Below the pieces are notes generated by a model. It worked only from the letters and a program-made list of their open reading frames with translations, was not told the DNA's origin and made no database searches. A stretch of DNA of 44,228 nt from Candidatus Poseidoniaceae archaeon (GTDB taxonomy: Archaea; Thermoplasmatota; Poseidoniia; Poseidoniales; Poseidoniaceae). The DNA is taken from assembly GCA_938084455.1 (NCBI GenBank), contig CALKDX010000066.1:1-44228 (forward strand), given 5' to 3'. Every line of letters starts with the position of its first letter. Position 1 is the first letter of the stretch. Shown one piece after another: positions 26,701 through 33,419 of this stretch. The position numbers and the translations under genes were made by a program.

Positions 26701-27405
26701 TTCTCCGAGTTTGAATTCAAAAATAATTTTGATGTGAAGTCAATGGACACCGACAAGAATAACATGATTGATGGGGAAGAAATGGAAATTGAAGCCATCG
26801 TCTGCACGACCACATTTGACGCTTTTGATGGCGATGGGGACGGCGTTGTCGATGAGGATGATGCATTCCCAGATGACCCCTCAGAATCACAGGACACTGA
26901 TGGAGATGGGGTCGGTGATAATGCAGACTTAGCACCAAGCGTTTCCAACGACTTGATTTACGGATCCATTGGATTGATTGGGGCTATTGTCACCTTCATT
27001 CTTGTCATTGCAGCGTTCGGATCATCTAGAGCCAACAATTCCATGGATGAGGATTGGGACAACATGAAACAACAAGACATCGCATCAACGATGCTTGGAT
27101 TAGAACCTGAAGCGCCTGTGAATGCTGCTCAACCCTCACAGGCCGAAGACCTCTATGGGGCTACATCGGAACAGCAACCGTCTTCAGACCTTATGTTTGC
27201 ACCATCTCAACAAACAAGAAATGCAACCCCATCTATGGAGGCATTTTCAGACTTGCTTGAACCAGCAGCAAGTACCACAACCGCACCATCCGCTCAATTG
27301 ATGGGCATGCTGGACGCCACTGGTGCTGAAGTTCTGGAATACCCTGCGGGAAGCGGAACCACCTGGACCCGTGCATCGCCAACTGATGAATGGAATCAAC
27401 GCTGA
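23740..27405 (+). CDS. Large calcium-type surface protein: C-type lectin, LamG-like, PPC-like repeats, EF-hands, membrane anchor
   Basis: This 1221-aa protein has a Sec signal peptide (MRKKALLLVSLFFVSVLVP, ending about LAGTATA), so I start at 23740 rather than the ATG at 23698. Residues 40-170 form a C-type lectin-like domain (ARGLDGFLVTVDD, HLWTGLADVDQDGTYKW, YRNWGADQPS, STWNDLE, YGVVEV). Residues 170-355 look like a LamG/concanavalin fold. Four PPC-like beta repeats follow (about 360-890), then EF-hand-type calcium loops (DADEDGVVSEREF, DLNEDGEIEYREA, DTDKNNMIDGEEM, DGDGDGVVDEDDA) and a TSP3-like DTDGDGVGDN. One membrane span (about 1072-1093) precedes a 125-residue cytoplasmic tail. It is probably a cell-surface binding or adhesion protein. 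Its end overlaps the archaeosortase-like gene by ten bases, tail to tail. Confidence 0.85.
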   Translation: MRKKALLLVSLFFVSVLVPLAGTATAQEIEDVVILNSAVNPANNHTYYLLSESSWTVAAQVARGLDGFLVTVDDAEENQWVFDTFASWDNQSRHLWTGLADVDQDGTYKWHNGAPFYYRNWGADQPSETEYEGYVHIAGTNMGNIMPSTWNDLETDPQYFPVYGVVEVGPGADYSLRFADDGDRIEIPHDDHLNITESLVLSSWVYPFSNDGIQFITMKGDYGWGMYLNDGELAYASEYSLSQHPTSNQTIPVETWSHVEIEVIENVGGHFRINGAPAGTISAEDATIPAGDFGSNDCFTSGDDCDELFIASMGAGCECNYFHGMIDNLSIGTNLSFLGDEVTWVSNWTFTEGEGKETTDLNGQSVGEIFGADWVMPDGTIVAQAIEIENGEEIEGISGQAGDNLLFFAELEPMTKELFFNLYPTEFKDEEIVIDLYFGNNRVPSSWDHDGSIEAMWGYAWEQISWPDEGTWWVLVVPQTDIDGYEMVAEWTIADPPPSEDEMTQLINGIPVTGQTIDAGRQSDFEDRVLYYYVDVQQNLSSLTVSTYGGTGNIDVGLSWGTVPDPFEFWLFEEPVSSESKNPNQGKIVYDSGQGNDHDATLYDVEPGRYYVTAYTYGRALDYTIVATMAFAPDNTEPEDAIELSPGIAYGPLTGYDGLNQYFKINVPTGTERIEVDLDEGYGEATMHMRLEQFPTAGEFDVQSSSPGAGDKIGFNDPTPGTWYILLSTEDVFANIMITASFEDRFIWTYDGTPIELFNGEEINGLEAPADETLLFFVELENPGVYLEINTYGGSGSLELIGEGTVLMFEFEDFFPENDEDENTNGRQGPPGFGGFDSENVQVSSEGEGTEHTLYIAMPSNGRFDITLYAEEAINDVSIIAMWEESELPPVDEPNEPPIDGEISVDCEQEARDAFGEADADEDGVVSEREFRMTSGEGDVLFTTLDLNEDGEIEYREALQYTCSCSMEMNMLSSQFSPLSDGLNVKTFSEFEFKNNFDVKSMDTDKNNMIDGEEMEIEAIVCTTTFDAFDGDGDGVVDEDDAFPDDPSESQDTDGDGVGDNADLAPSVSNDLIYGSIGLIGAIVTFILVIAAFGSSRANNSMDEDWDNMKQQDIASTMLGLEPEAPVNAAQPSQAEDLYGATSEQQPSSDLMFAPSQQTRNATPSMEAFSDLLEPAASTTTAPSAQLMGMLDATGAEVLEYPAGSGTTWTRASPTDEWNQR

Positions 27406-28334
27406 AGTTGTTGCTTTTTGGGCTGAAGCAACCCAAGGGGTTTGAGCAAACGCACGATGTGACGATGTAATTCTGGCAACAGATCAAACATAATCAGTGC
27501 CATGATGAACATTGCAAAGAGGGAAACAAAACGAGCGATGTAACTGTGGCCAAATTCAAACACTGACATGCCCCAAAGGGACCAATCGACGTAAGTTGTA
27601 TGCAACCAAATCAAACCGGCGTTTCGGAACAGATTGAGAACGTGAATCAGTGGGACGGTGAGCAGGAGCACTCGGCAACGTCGTTTCCAGTCGATGTCGA
27701 GCACTGCGATAGCCCCAATGAAGATCACCATTGACTGCAAGGCAGTGCAAGCCAAAATGAAGTTGATGCCAATAGGACTTCCATCAATCAACAGCAATTC
27801 TGTTTGGAACATGTATTCTTCAGTTGAAGAACCCATAAACCATCGGTTTCCATCGAATTCCTCCCATGTCACCTGACCTTGAGGGGTGTTGACCCAAGTG
27901 TCACCCATGACAACGTGGTCACCGCCAGAAACTCGCAAGAACAACGCAGCTTGCCCTGCAACAAACCAAATTGCGATCACACTCAACCAAGGAACGTGAG
28001 CGATGAGCAAGTACGGACCTCCTGCATAAGCCACCGCTCCTCGAGCCCAGACGAGTGATGAACGTGTGCGTTCGTCCTCTGCTTTGTGCTCCCAGAGGGC
28101 CATGCCCCCTGCCATTGGAAGTGCCATGACTGAAAACAGCGTCAAAATTAAGTCGTCATGAGCGTAATAGAGACTGGCATCGTTGAAGAAAAATAAGCCA
28201 ACGAAAACCCATCCGATTTGGGCCAACCAGACCGAGGAGGATTCCCTTCGATGCCAAGAGATAGCCAGGGAAAGAAGGCCGATTGCGCCAATGATTGAGA
28301 TGACCTCATTCGACACCAGCATGGTCAAGTCCAT
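27396..28334 (-). CDS. Archaeosortase/exosortase-family transpeptidase-like membrane protein
   Basis: This 312-aa protein has about eight membrane spans and the active-site pattern of the exosortase/archaeosortase family: a cysteine in FILACTALQSM (C196), an arginine in NLFRNAGLIWLH (R237) and the EFGHSYIARF segment with H263 and R268. Archaeosortases cut a C-terminal tripartite signal of surface proteins and attach them to lipid. Residues 137-190 form a polar extracellular-like insertion (VTWEEFDGNRWFMGSS). The start is taken at 28334; an ATG at 28367 would add 11 residues. The gene is divergent from the HAD phosphatase and convergent with the large surface protein, whose C terminus has no obvious sorting signal. 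The family call is good; substrates are unknown. Confidence 0.78.
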   Translation of the reverse strand: MDLTMLVSNEVISIIGAIGLLSLAISWHRRESSSVWLAQIGWVFVGLFFFNDASLYYAHDDLILTLFSVMALPMAGGMALWEHKAEDERTRSSLVWARGAVAYAGGPYLLIAHVPWLSVIAIWFVAGQAALFLRVSGGDHVVMGDTWVNTPQGQVTWEEFDGNRWFMGSSTEEYMFQTELLLIDGSPIGINFILACTALQSMVIFIGAIAVLDIDWKRRCRVLLLTVPLIHVLNLFRNAGLIWLHTTYVDWSLWGMSVFEFGHSYIARFVSLFAMFIMALIMFDLLPELHRHIVRLLKPLGLLQPKKQQLQR

Positions 28335-28383
28335 GAGGGGGTTGCATTTCAACCAAACCCCAAACAAAGCAAAACGCCTTCAA

Positions 28384-29067
28384 ATGAGTCGCTTAGGAGT
28401 GACCATGCGGGGTGTCATTGTTCAATTCACACCGGCATCGCTTCCAGAAGGAGTTCCCGAGCATGGTGGGATTGCATTCATTGACCGCGATGGGGTGTTG
28501 AACATCGGCAGTCCTGATTACATCAACACACCAGAGGAATTGGTGCTTTTGGATGGAGCTGCAGAAGGGATTGGTCAATTGCGTAGGGCAGGATACCTCA
28601 TCTGTATCGTGACCAATCAATCTCCTATTTCACGGGGATTGTGGGGCGTGGAACGCATTCATGAGATTCACTATGCCATGCGAAAAATGATGATCAACAT
28701 CGACCCAGATGCTCATTTTGATGCAGTGTTGGTTTGCCCTCATCGACACCGTGATCGCTGTCAGTGCCGGAAACCCATGCCTGGTATGCTCCGGCTAGGT
28801 GAACATCTCTTACGGCAAGAGCCTCCTTCGGACGCAGAACTGGTGATGGAAGTTCCACCTGGGGGGGAAGTCAACTGGTGGAAAGAGAAAAGGACACCCA
28901 GTCATCCATTCGATGCTATGGTTGGGGATCGAAACAGCGACATGGGAGCTGGGTGGGCACAGGGGGTGCGTTGCTTCAAAGTCAATTGGAACATTGGGCT
29001 AAAAGGGGTCGTCGAGCGTTTGATCGATGCGGATGACCTGGGTGATTCTTTCGATCCTCTGAGGTGA
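28384..29067 (+). CDS. HAD-family phosphatase, GmhB/HisB-N type
   Basis: This 227-aa protein is a HAD phosphatase of the class that includes D-glycero-D-manno-heptose-1,7-bisphosphate 7-phosphatase and histidinol-phosphatase. The nucleophile and acid/base aspartates are D34 and D36 in FIDRDGVLN. IVTNQSPISRG gives motif II, the zinc-binding loop is CPHRHRDRCQCRKPMPGML, and MVGDRNSDM is the acidic motif IV. There is an insertion of about 30 residues between the zinc loop and motif IV (LLRQEPPSD to RTPSHPFD). I start at 28384, just before the conserved region; the frame stays open upstream into the divergent archaeosortase gene. Heptose metabolism or histidine synthesis are both possible. Confidence 0.85.
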   Translation: MSRLGVTMRGVIVQFTPASLPEGVPEHGGIAFIDRDGVLNIGSPDYINTPEELVLLDGAAEGIGQLRRAGYLICIVTNQSPISRGLWGVERIHEIHYAMRKMMINIDPDAHFDAVLVCPHRHRDRCQCRKPMPGMLRLGEHLLRQEPPSDAELVMEVPPGGEVNWWKEKRTPSHPFDAMVGDRNSDMGAGWAQGVRCFKVNWNIGLKGVVERLIDADDLGDSFDPLR

Positions 29068-29071
29068 TACG

Positions 29072-30283
29072 ATGGGATGGTTAGGTCTTGATGACACTGA
29101 CACCGTGGACGAAGGATGCACAACATTCAGCCTCCATGCATTGATTGAGGCTTTACCCAATGATGTCAAAGTTGGAACGTTGAGGTTGGTTCGACTTTGG
29201 CCATACGCACAACAACGCACGAGAGGAAACGCATCAGTGGCCGTCGAACTTTCGCCAAGCAATGAGGCTGAATTTCTTCTCTTTCTAGAGCAATATTGGA
29301 GGGAACACCTGCAACCGTTGAAGGGAAATATCTCCCCTTCAAAAGACTCAAATCGAGCACAATCAGCCACAGACCCTGGAATGGTTTGGTTCAGTGATCG
29401 AACTGAGAATTCAACGTTTTACTACGATGCCGTTCGAAGCCATGTCCCACTCGATGCAATTCCTGAGGCAACCAAAAGTTGGGGCGGCATGGGGCGAATC
29501 GGAGCGACAGCAGCAGTGCTGTGGCCGCAGGATAACATGACGTGGGAAGCTGTTTGCTGGAGAAAGAAGGAACGATGGTCGACCTCCAAGCGTACAGTTT
29601 GCGATGAAGCGCTATCAAAAGCAGATCATTTGTCGGGGACCTTCCTCACTCGAGACCCGCGAACAGAACGAAGCCTCATCTCTCCGCGAGGTACATGCCC
29701 CGTCCTGTTTGGTGTTCGGAGCCGAACAAAAGACACGGCAGAACAAGCAGCGAGGCTTTTGTCCACAGCAGAAGCCACAGAACAGTCAATTGCATGGCGA
29801 GTGTTTTGCACGAACCAAGCAACTGATGATCATCTTGATCATCGACACCAAGCCACGGTTCAATCAATCGAAGTGCTGAATCGTGGGACTACAATCATTA
29901 ACACCAACGCCGGGAAGTGGCTCGCCTTTGCTGAATCTGGAGATGTCAAACATCTAGCACAATCGCTTCGCCAGGGAGATGAAATCGAGGGAATGGGACT
30001 CCATCCCGAGGAGGGCGTGCTCCATCTCGAACGATTGCGTCTTCATTCGCCAATACCTACGAAGGAACGACCGATGTGCATTGCTTGCAATCGGCGCATG
30101 AAATCAATGGGAAAAGGACAAGGAGTCCGTTGTCCGATTTGCAAAAACCGACAAGAAGAGGCATGGATTGAAGATCCGAAAAGGAAGTCAAGTGCTTGGA
30201 CTCAACCACCAATGGATGCTCGGCGACATCTAGCAAAACCATTGGAATGGAATGAAGAACCAAACAAGAGCCGCAATGGCTAA
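29072..30283 (+). CDS. tiaS: tRNA(Ile2) 2-agmatinylcytidine synthetase TiaS
   Basis: This 403-aa enzyme attaches agmatine to the wobble cytidine of tRNA-Ile(CAU) so that it reads AUA; it is archaea-specific. The N-terminal motif WLGLDDTDTVDEGCTT is the catalytic start, followed by RLVRLWPYAQQRTRGNAS. The middle has WGGMGRIGATAAV. An OB-fold region lies at about 250-330, and a C-terminal zinc ribbon has two CxxC pairs (MCIACN and CPICKN). The last 40 residues are charged and probably disordered. It follows the HAD gene by four bases and is probably co-transcribed with it. Confidence 0.93.
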   Translation: MGWLGLDDTDTVDEGCTTFSLHALIEALPNDVKVGTLRLVRLWPYAQQRTRGNASVAVELSPSNEAEFLLFLEQYWREHLQPLKGNISPSKDSNRAQSATDPGMVWFSDRTENSTFYYDAVRSHVPLDAIPEATKSWGGMGRIGATAAVLWPQDNMTWEAVCWRKKERWSTSKRTVCDEALSKADHLSGTFLTRDPRTERSLISPRGTCPVLFGVRSRTKDTAEQAARLLSTAEATEQSIAWRVFCTNQATDDHLDHRHQATVQSIEVLNRGTTIINTNAGKWLAFAESGDVKHLAQSLRQGDEIEGMGLHPEEGVLHLERLRLHSPIPTKERPMCIACNRRMKSMGKGQGVRCPICKNRQEEAWIEDPKRKSSAWTQPPMDARRHLAKPLEWNEEPNKSRNG

Positions 30284-30307
30284 ACACAAACATGGGATAC
30301 GAGGCTC

Positions 30308-30562
30308 ATGGTGGAAGAACAGACGACCAAGACCATCGCTTATGTTGCCTTAGGCCTGATGTTTTTGGCTATGGCTTGGTTTATCGCTCGGAAAGCAGGT
30401 GAAAATCGCGATAAAATGCTCGAAGCAGCAGCGCCAAAGGTCGCTGGAGATGACGAACTAGAAGGGGGAGCAAAAAACCCTGAACAATTTGACGAACCAG
30501 ATGAAGATGCCCTCGATGAGATGGCAGAATTACTTGGTGAGGATGAAACCAACGACGATTAA
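30308..30562 (+). CDS. Small single-span membrane protein with acidic tail
   Basis: I do not recognise this 84-aa protein. One membrane span (about residues 10-27, IAYVALGLMFLAMAWFI) is followed by RKAGENRDK and a strongly acidic C-terminal region (about 45-84). The positive residues after the span put the tail in the cytoplasm. Its TAA stop overlaps, in a TTAA palindrome, with the stop of the RadB-like gene on the other strand. It lies 24 bases downstream of tiaS. Confidence 0.65.
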   Translation: MVEEQTTKTIAYVALGLMFLAMAWFIARKAGENRDKMLEAAAPKVAGDDELEGGAKNPEQFDEPDEDALDEMAELLGEDETNDD

Positions 30563-31149
30563 TCGAGTTGGAATCCTCCATCCGTTAGGCGACATTCGTA
30601 ACGCTTGTCACCGCAAGTGATCGATCGAACTGGTCCATCATTTGGCCGTTCGAGGGTCCAGATTTGGAAGCCACCTTCGATCATCGCAGCTTCTGAACGA
30701 ACATTCAGGCTTTTTTCGTTGCTTCCGGCGTCAGTGCCGCCTTTGCTGATCAACAGAAGAGTGATGGTTGAATCAAGTGAATGACCCAAAGTGCTGGCAT
30801 CTTTCACTCGAGCCTTTGGGATTCTACCACTTTGATCGCACCAATCGTCCAACACGATCAACGAAACGCTTGGCAAGGCGGTCGATGTCTCAACCAGCAC
30901 ATCCACTGCCTGTGTTAAGGAGCCCACTAAATTCATGGCGTGAAACCTTGATGAGTCCGCTAAACTCAGATGTTCAAACAACTGACCGAAACGCACCCCA
31001 TCCGGCATTTCCGGAGCAGCCCAAAGCACACGTCCCCCCCGCCCAATGGCGTCTGCAGCCATGTGCAAACCTAGGGTTGTACCACCAGTGCTGCCTTCAA
31101 CAGCGAGATGAATTCGACCTCCGTCATGTGGAAAGGACATGCGAGTCAT
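30559..31149 (-). CDS. RadB/RecA-like protein lacking the Walker A lysine
   Basis: This 196-aa protein has the layout of a small RecA-superfamily (RadB-like) protein. The expected P-loop reads VEGSTGGTT (about residues 17-25), with glycine where the ATP-binding lysine should be. Strand and helix spacing follow the fold: RVLWAAPEMPDGVRF at the place of RecA's IDTEG, a Walker B-like SLIVLDDW, TITLLLISKGG where NQ would be, then IWTLERPNDGPVRSI. This suggests a non-hydrolysing or regulatory paralogue, possibly structural. RadB itself is a RadA accessory with weak or no recombinase activity. The start is 31149 or 31140 (ATG). It is divergent from the next gene with 11 bases between starts. Family placement is moderate. 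Confidence 0.6.
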   Translation of the reverse strand: MTRMSFPHDGGRIHLAVEGSTGGTTLGLHMAADAIGRGGRVLWAAPEMPDGVRFGQLFEHLSLADSSRFHAMNLVGSLTQAVDVLVETSTALPSVSLIVLDDWCDQSGRIPKARVKDASTLGHSLDSTITLLLISKGGTDAGSNEKSLNVRSEAAMIEGGFQIWTLERPNDGPVRSITCGDKRYECRLTDGGFQLD

Positions 31150-31160
31150 GAAATGCCGTT

Positions 31161-31457
31161 ATGTCCACCGTGCAATATACTTCCGATGAGCGGGAGAAGA
31201 GCAACCTTCATGCCCTACCGGCCTTACCGAAGTTCATGGGCGACGAACTCGTTGTGCGAGAAGGAGAACGGATTCCACGTCGTCCGCTTCCAGAATTTGA
31301 GGAAGCCACATCCTTTGGCCATGCCATTTCTCGGGACGGTTTCTTTGGGACGGCAGTGGCCGACAAGAACCAATATGGCCCGCTGGCCATGATGTTCCTT
31401 CTTCTGGTCGTAGCAGGCGTGACTGGCCTCATCATCAAGCTCATCGCCTCTGCGTGA
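31161..31457 (+). CDS. Small membrane-anchored protein of unknown function
   Basis: I do not recognise this 98-aa protein. The first 70 residues are polar and proline-containing (LPALPKFMGDELVVREGERIP and RRPLPEFEE), probably a cytoplasmic or disordered segment. A single membrane span near the C terminus (about 74-95, LAMMFLLLVVAGVTGLIIKLI) makes it tail-anchored. A protein with this topology could be a client of Get3-like targeting; an ArsA/Get3-like ATPase is encoded elsewhere in the window. The start at 31161 is 11 bases from the divergent RadB-like gene. Confidence 0.65.
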   Translation: MSTVQYTSDEREKSNLHALPALPKFMGDELVVREGERIPRRPLPEFEEATSFGHAISRDGFFGTAVADKNQYGPLAMMFLLLVVAGVTGLIIKLIASA

Positions 31458-31513
31458 ACGGTGAAGAAAAAGCGGTGAACAAACCCGTTTTCATTTGCAC
31501 CTTTGCACGGTAA

Positions 31514-31531
31514 ACATCAAACCCTTGATGT
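31514..31531 (+). repeat. Perfect 7-bp hairpin between two small membrane-protein genes
   Basis: ACATCAA (31514-31520) and TTGATGT (31525-31531) pair around the loop ACCC. It lies 56 bases after one stop and 15 bases before the next ATG (31547), in a region with no other gene. It could act as a terminator, operator or leader hairpin; none can be chosen from sequence alone. Confidence 0.4.
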
Positions 31532-31546
31532 CATTTCCCGACTCTA

Positions 31547-31993
31547 ATGGATGAAGGTTCAGTCAATGTTGAGAGTCGTACATCCTCTCAAGATAAGCGT
31601 TGGACCATCATGGCTGCACTTCTTGGTACGAACACTGCTTTTATGCTGTTTCAAGGCATCGAACAAGAGCGCACTTATTCATGGATTCGGGAAATTGCGT
31701 TGACCATCATCGCCGCAGCGATTCCCTTCCAAGGGATTTACTTCTTGATTTACACCTTTATTCTTGAACACGAAGGTAAGTTAAGCGAGGCTCACATGAA
31801 CCGCCTCCAAACCGCTTCAGCAGTGTGCCAATTGATCGCCTATGCATCGCTTCTCGGCGTTGTCATGATGTGGTACAACATCTCAGATTATGTGGGTGTG
31901 TTTTTCGTTCTATCGACCATAGCAGCCGTGATCTTGATCCGCATGGTGATGCGGCCTATGGCAGAAGATGCAGCCCTCAACTCCACATCTTGA
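31547..31993 (+). CDS. Four-span membrane protein of unknown function
   Basis: I do not recognise this 148-aa protein. After a short polar N terminus it has four hydrophobic segments (about 22-37, 47-69, 90-107 and 112-130), including IREIALTIIAAAIPFQGIYFLIYTF-like packing and a final VILIRMVMRP. The loop between spans two and three is charged (LEHEGKLSEAHMNRLQ). Both ends should face the cytoplasm. It lies 73 bases upstream of purB on the same strand and follows a perfect hairpin in its leader. Confidence 0.65.
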   Translation: MDEGSVNVESRTSSQDKRWTIMAALLGTNTAFMLFQGIEQERTYSWIREIALTIIAAAIPFQGIYFLIYTFILEHEGKLSEAHMNRLQTASAVCQLIAYASLLGVVMMWYNISDYVGVFFVLSTIAAVILIRMVMRPMAEDAALNSTS

Positions 31994-32066
31994 GACGATA
32001 AATCAGCCAGATTTGGCATAGATGGTTAACGGTAAGGTTGATGAATCGAGGCGTAAGCCTTCAACC

Positions 32067-33416
32067 ATGTCCTTCTGCCCACTCGACTACCGGTACGGCT
32101 GCCAAGAATTCAAGCACATTTGGTCCGAAGTGGGCCGCCATGAACGACAACTCGAAGTCGAACGAGCCTTGATTTGGGCCCACATGCAACTCGGTCGAGT
32201 TTCAAAAGCCGACTACGACATTGTCGCTTCGATTGCAAACCCAACTTCAGTCACCAAAGAACGGGTTTCAGAAATTGAAGCAGAGACCCGCCACGACATC
32301 ATGGCGTTAACAAAAGCGATGGCAGAAGCGGCTGGTGAAGCCGGTTGGTGCATTCACCTTGGTGCCACGTCGAACGATATCGTGGACACAGCCGTCGCTC
32401 TCCAACTGCGCGACAGCATCGTGATGCTTCGTGAACAATTGTGCCTTCTCATCGGCGTGTGTGCTGATGTCGCAGAGCGCGAACGCGACACCGTCATGCT
32501 CGGTCGAACCCACGGGCAAGCAGCCGTGCCAATCACGTTTGGCCTGAAAGCCGCAGTTTGGCTTGATGAGTTGCGAAGACAACTTGTTCGACTCGACGAA
32601 GCAACACCACGAATTGCCGTAGGGAAATTCCTCGGTGCTGTAGGCACAGGTGCTGCACAAGGGGAGAACGCACGTGAACTCCAACGCCTCATCCTCACTC
32701 ACCTCGGCCTTGGTGTACCTCTTGCTACGACACAGGTTGTCGGTCGAGACCGTTACATCGAATACGTTTCTTGGCTTGCCAACATCGCAGCAACATGTGA
32801 GAAAATACTCCAAGAGGTACGCAACCTCCAACGATCAGAAATCCAAGAAGCAGGAGAAGGTTTCGATATCGAAAAGCAAGTTGGATCCTCAACAATGGCG
32901 CATAAAAAGAACCCAATCAAGTCTGAAAACGCCTCAGGCCTTGCACGAATCGTTCGCTCGATGATTATCCCAACCTACGAAAACGCACTCTTGTGGCATG
33001 AGCGCGACCTAGCCAATTCCAGCAGTGAACGGTTCACGCTTTCACACGGTTCGGCCTTGTGTGAGGATGTGATTGCCAAAACTCGAGACGTGTTGACCAA
33101 TATGTGGGTCGATGCTGAGCGATGCCTCGAGAACATCAAATCGCAACGAGGCCTCGTAATGGCTGAAAAAGTGATGATCGATCTTGTTGAGCATGGAATC
33201 CCAAGGGATGAGGCGCACGAAATTCTCCGTGAAGCCTCCTTCGCTGCTGTTGCCAATAAGGAAGAACTGATCGATGTCTGCAGCAGAACGCCGGCCATAG
33301 CTGCAGCCTTCAGTGCTGAGGAACTCGAAGCCATGTTTGACCCCGCAAATCACATTGGAGTTTCAGGCGAATTGGTTGATGAATGCGTGGCACTGGCCCG
33401 TGCTGCAATCCAATGA
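32067..33416 (+). CDS. purB: Adenylosuccinate lyase
   Basis: This 449-aa enzyme cleaves SAICAR to AICAR and adenylosuccinate to AMP in purine synthesis. The family signature GSSTMAHKKNP is present, as are ATSNDIVDTA, the catalytic histidine region GRTHGQAAVPITFG, and EIEAETRHDIMA. The start at 32067 gives MSFCPLDYRYG, matching the usual family N terminus; an ATG at 32022 would add 15 residues. The length is normal for the archaeal type. No other purine gene is visible nearby; the convergent gene is dph6, whose end is three bases away. Confidence 0.95.
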   Translation: MSFCPLDYRYGCQEFKHIWSEVGRHERQLEVERALIWAHMQLGRVSKADYDIVASIANPTSVTKERVSEIEAETRHDIMALTKAMAEAAGEAGWCIHLGATSNDIVDTAVALQLRDSIVMLREQLCLLIGVCADVAERERDTVMLGRTHGQAAVPITFGLKAAVWLDELRRQLVRLDEATPRIAVGKFLGAVGTGAAQGENARELQRLILTHLGLGVPLATTQVVGRDRYIEYVSWLANIAATCEKILQEVRNLQRSEIQEAGEGFDIEKQVGSSTMAHKKNPIKSENASGLARIVRSMIIPTYENALLWHERDLANSSSERFTLSHGSALCEDVIAKTRDVLTNMWVDAERCLENIKSQRGLVMAEKVMIDLVEHGIPRDEAHEILREASFAAVANKEELIDVCSRTPAIAAAFSAEELEAMFDPANHIGVSGELVDECVALARAAIQ

Positions 33417-33419
33417 AGG

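Noticed and set aside
26343-26948. Long minus-strand open frame (201 codons) opposite the surface protein
   Set aside because: It is serine- and proline-rich only because it is antisense to acidic EF-hand codons (GAT, GAA). No motif or start context supports it.
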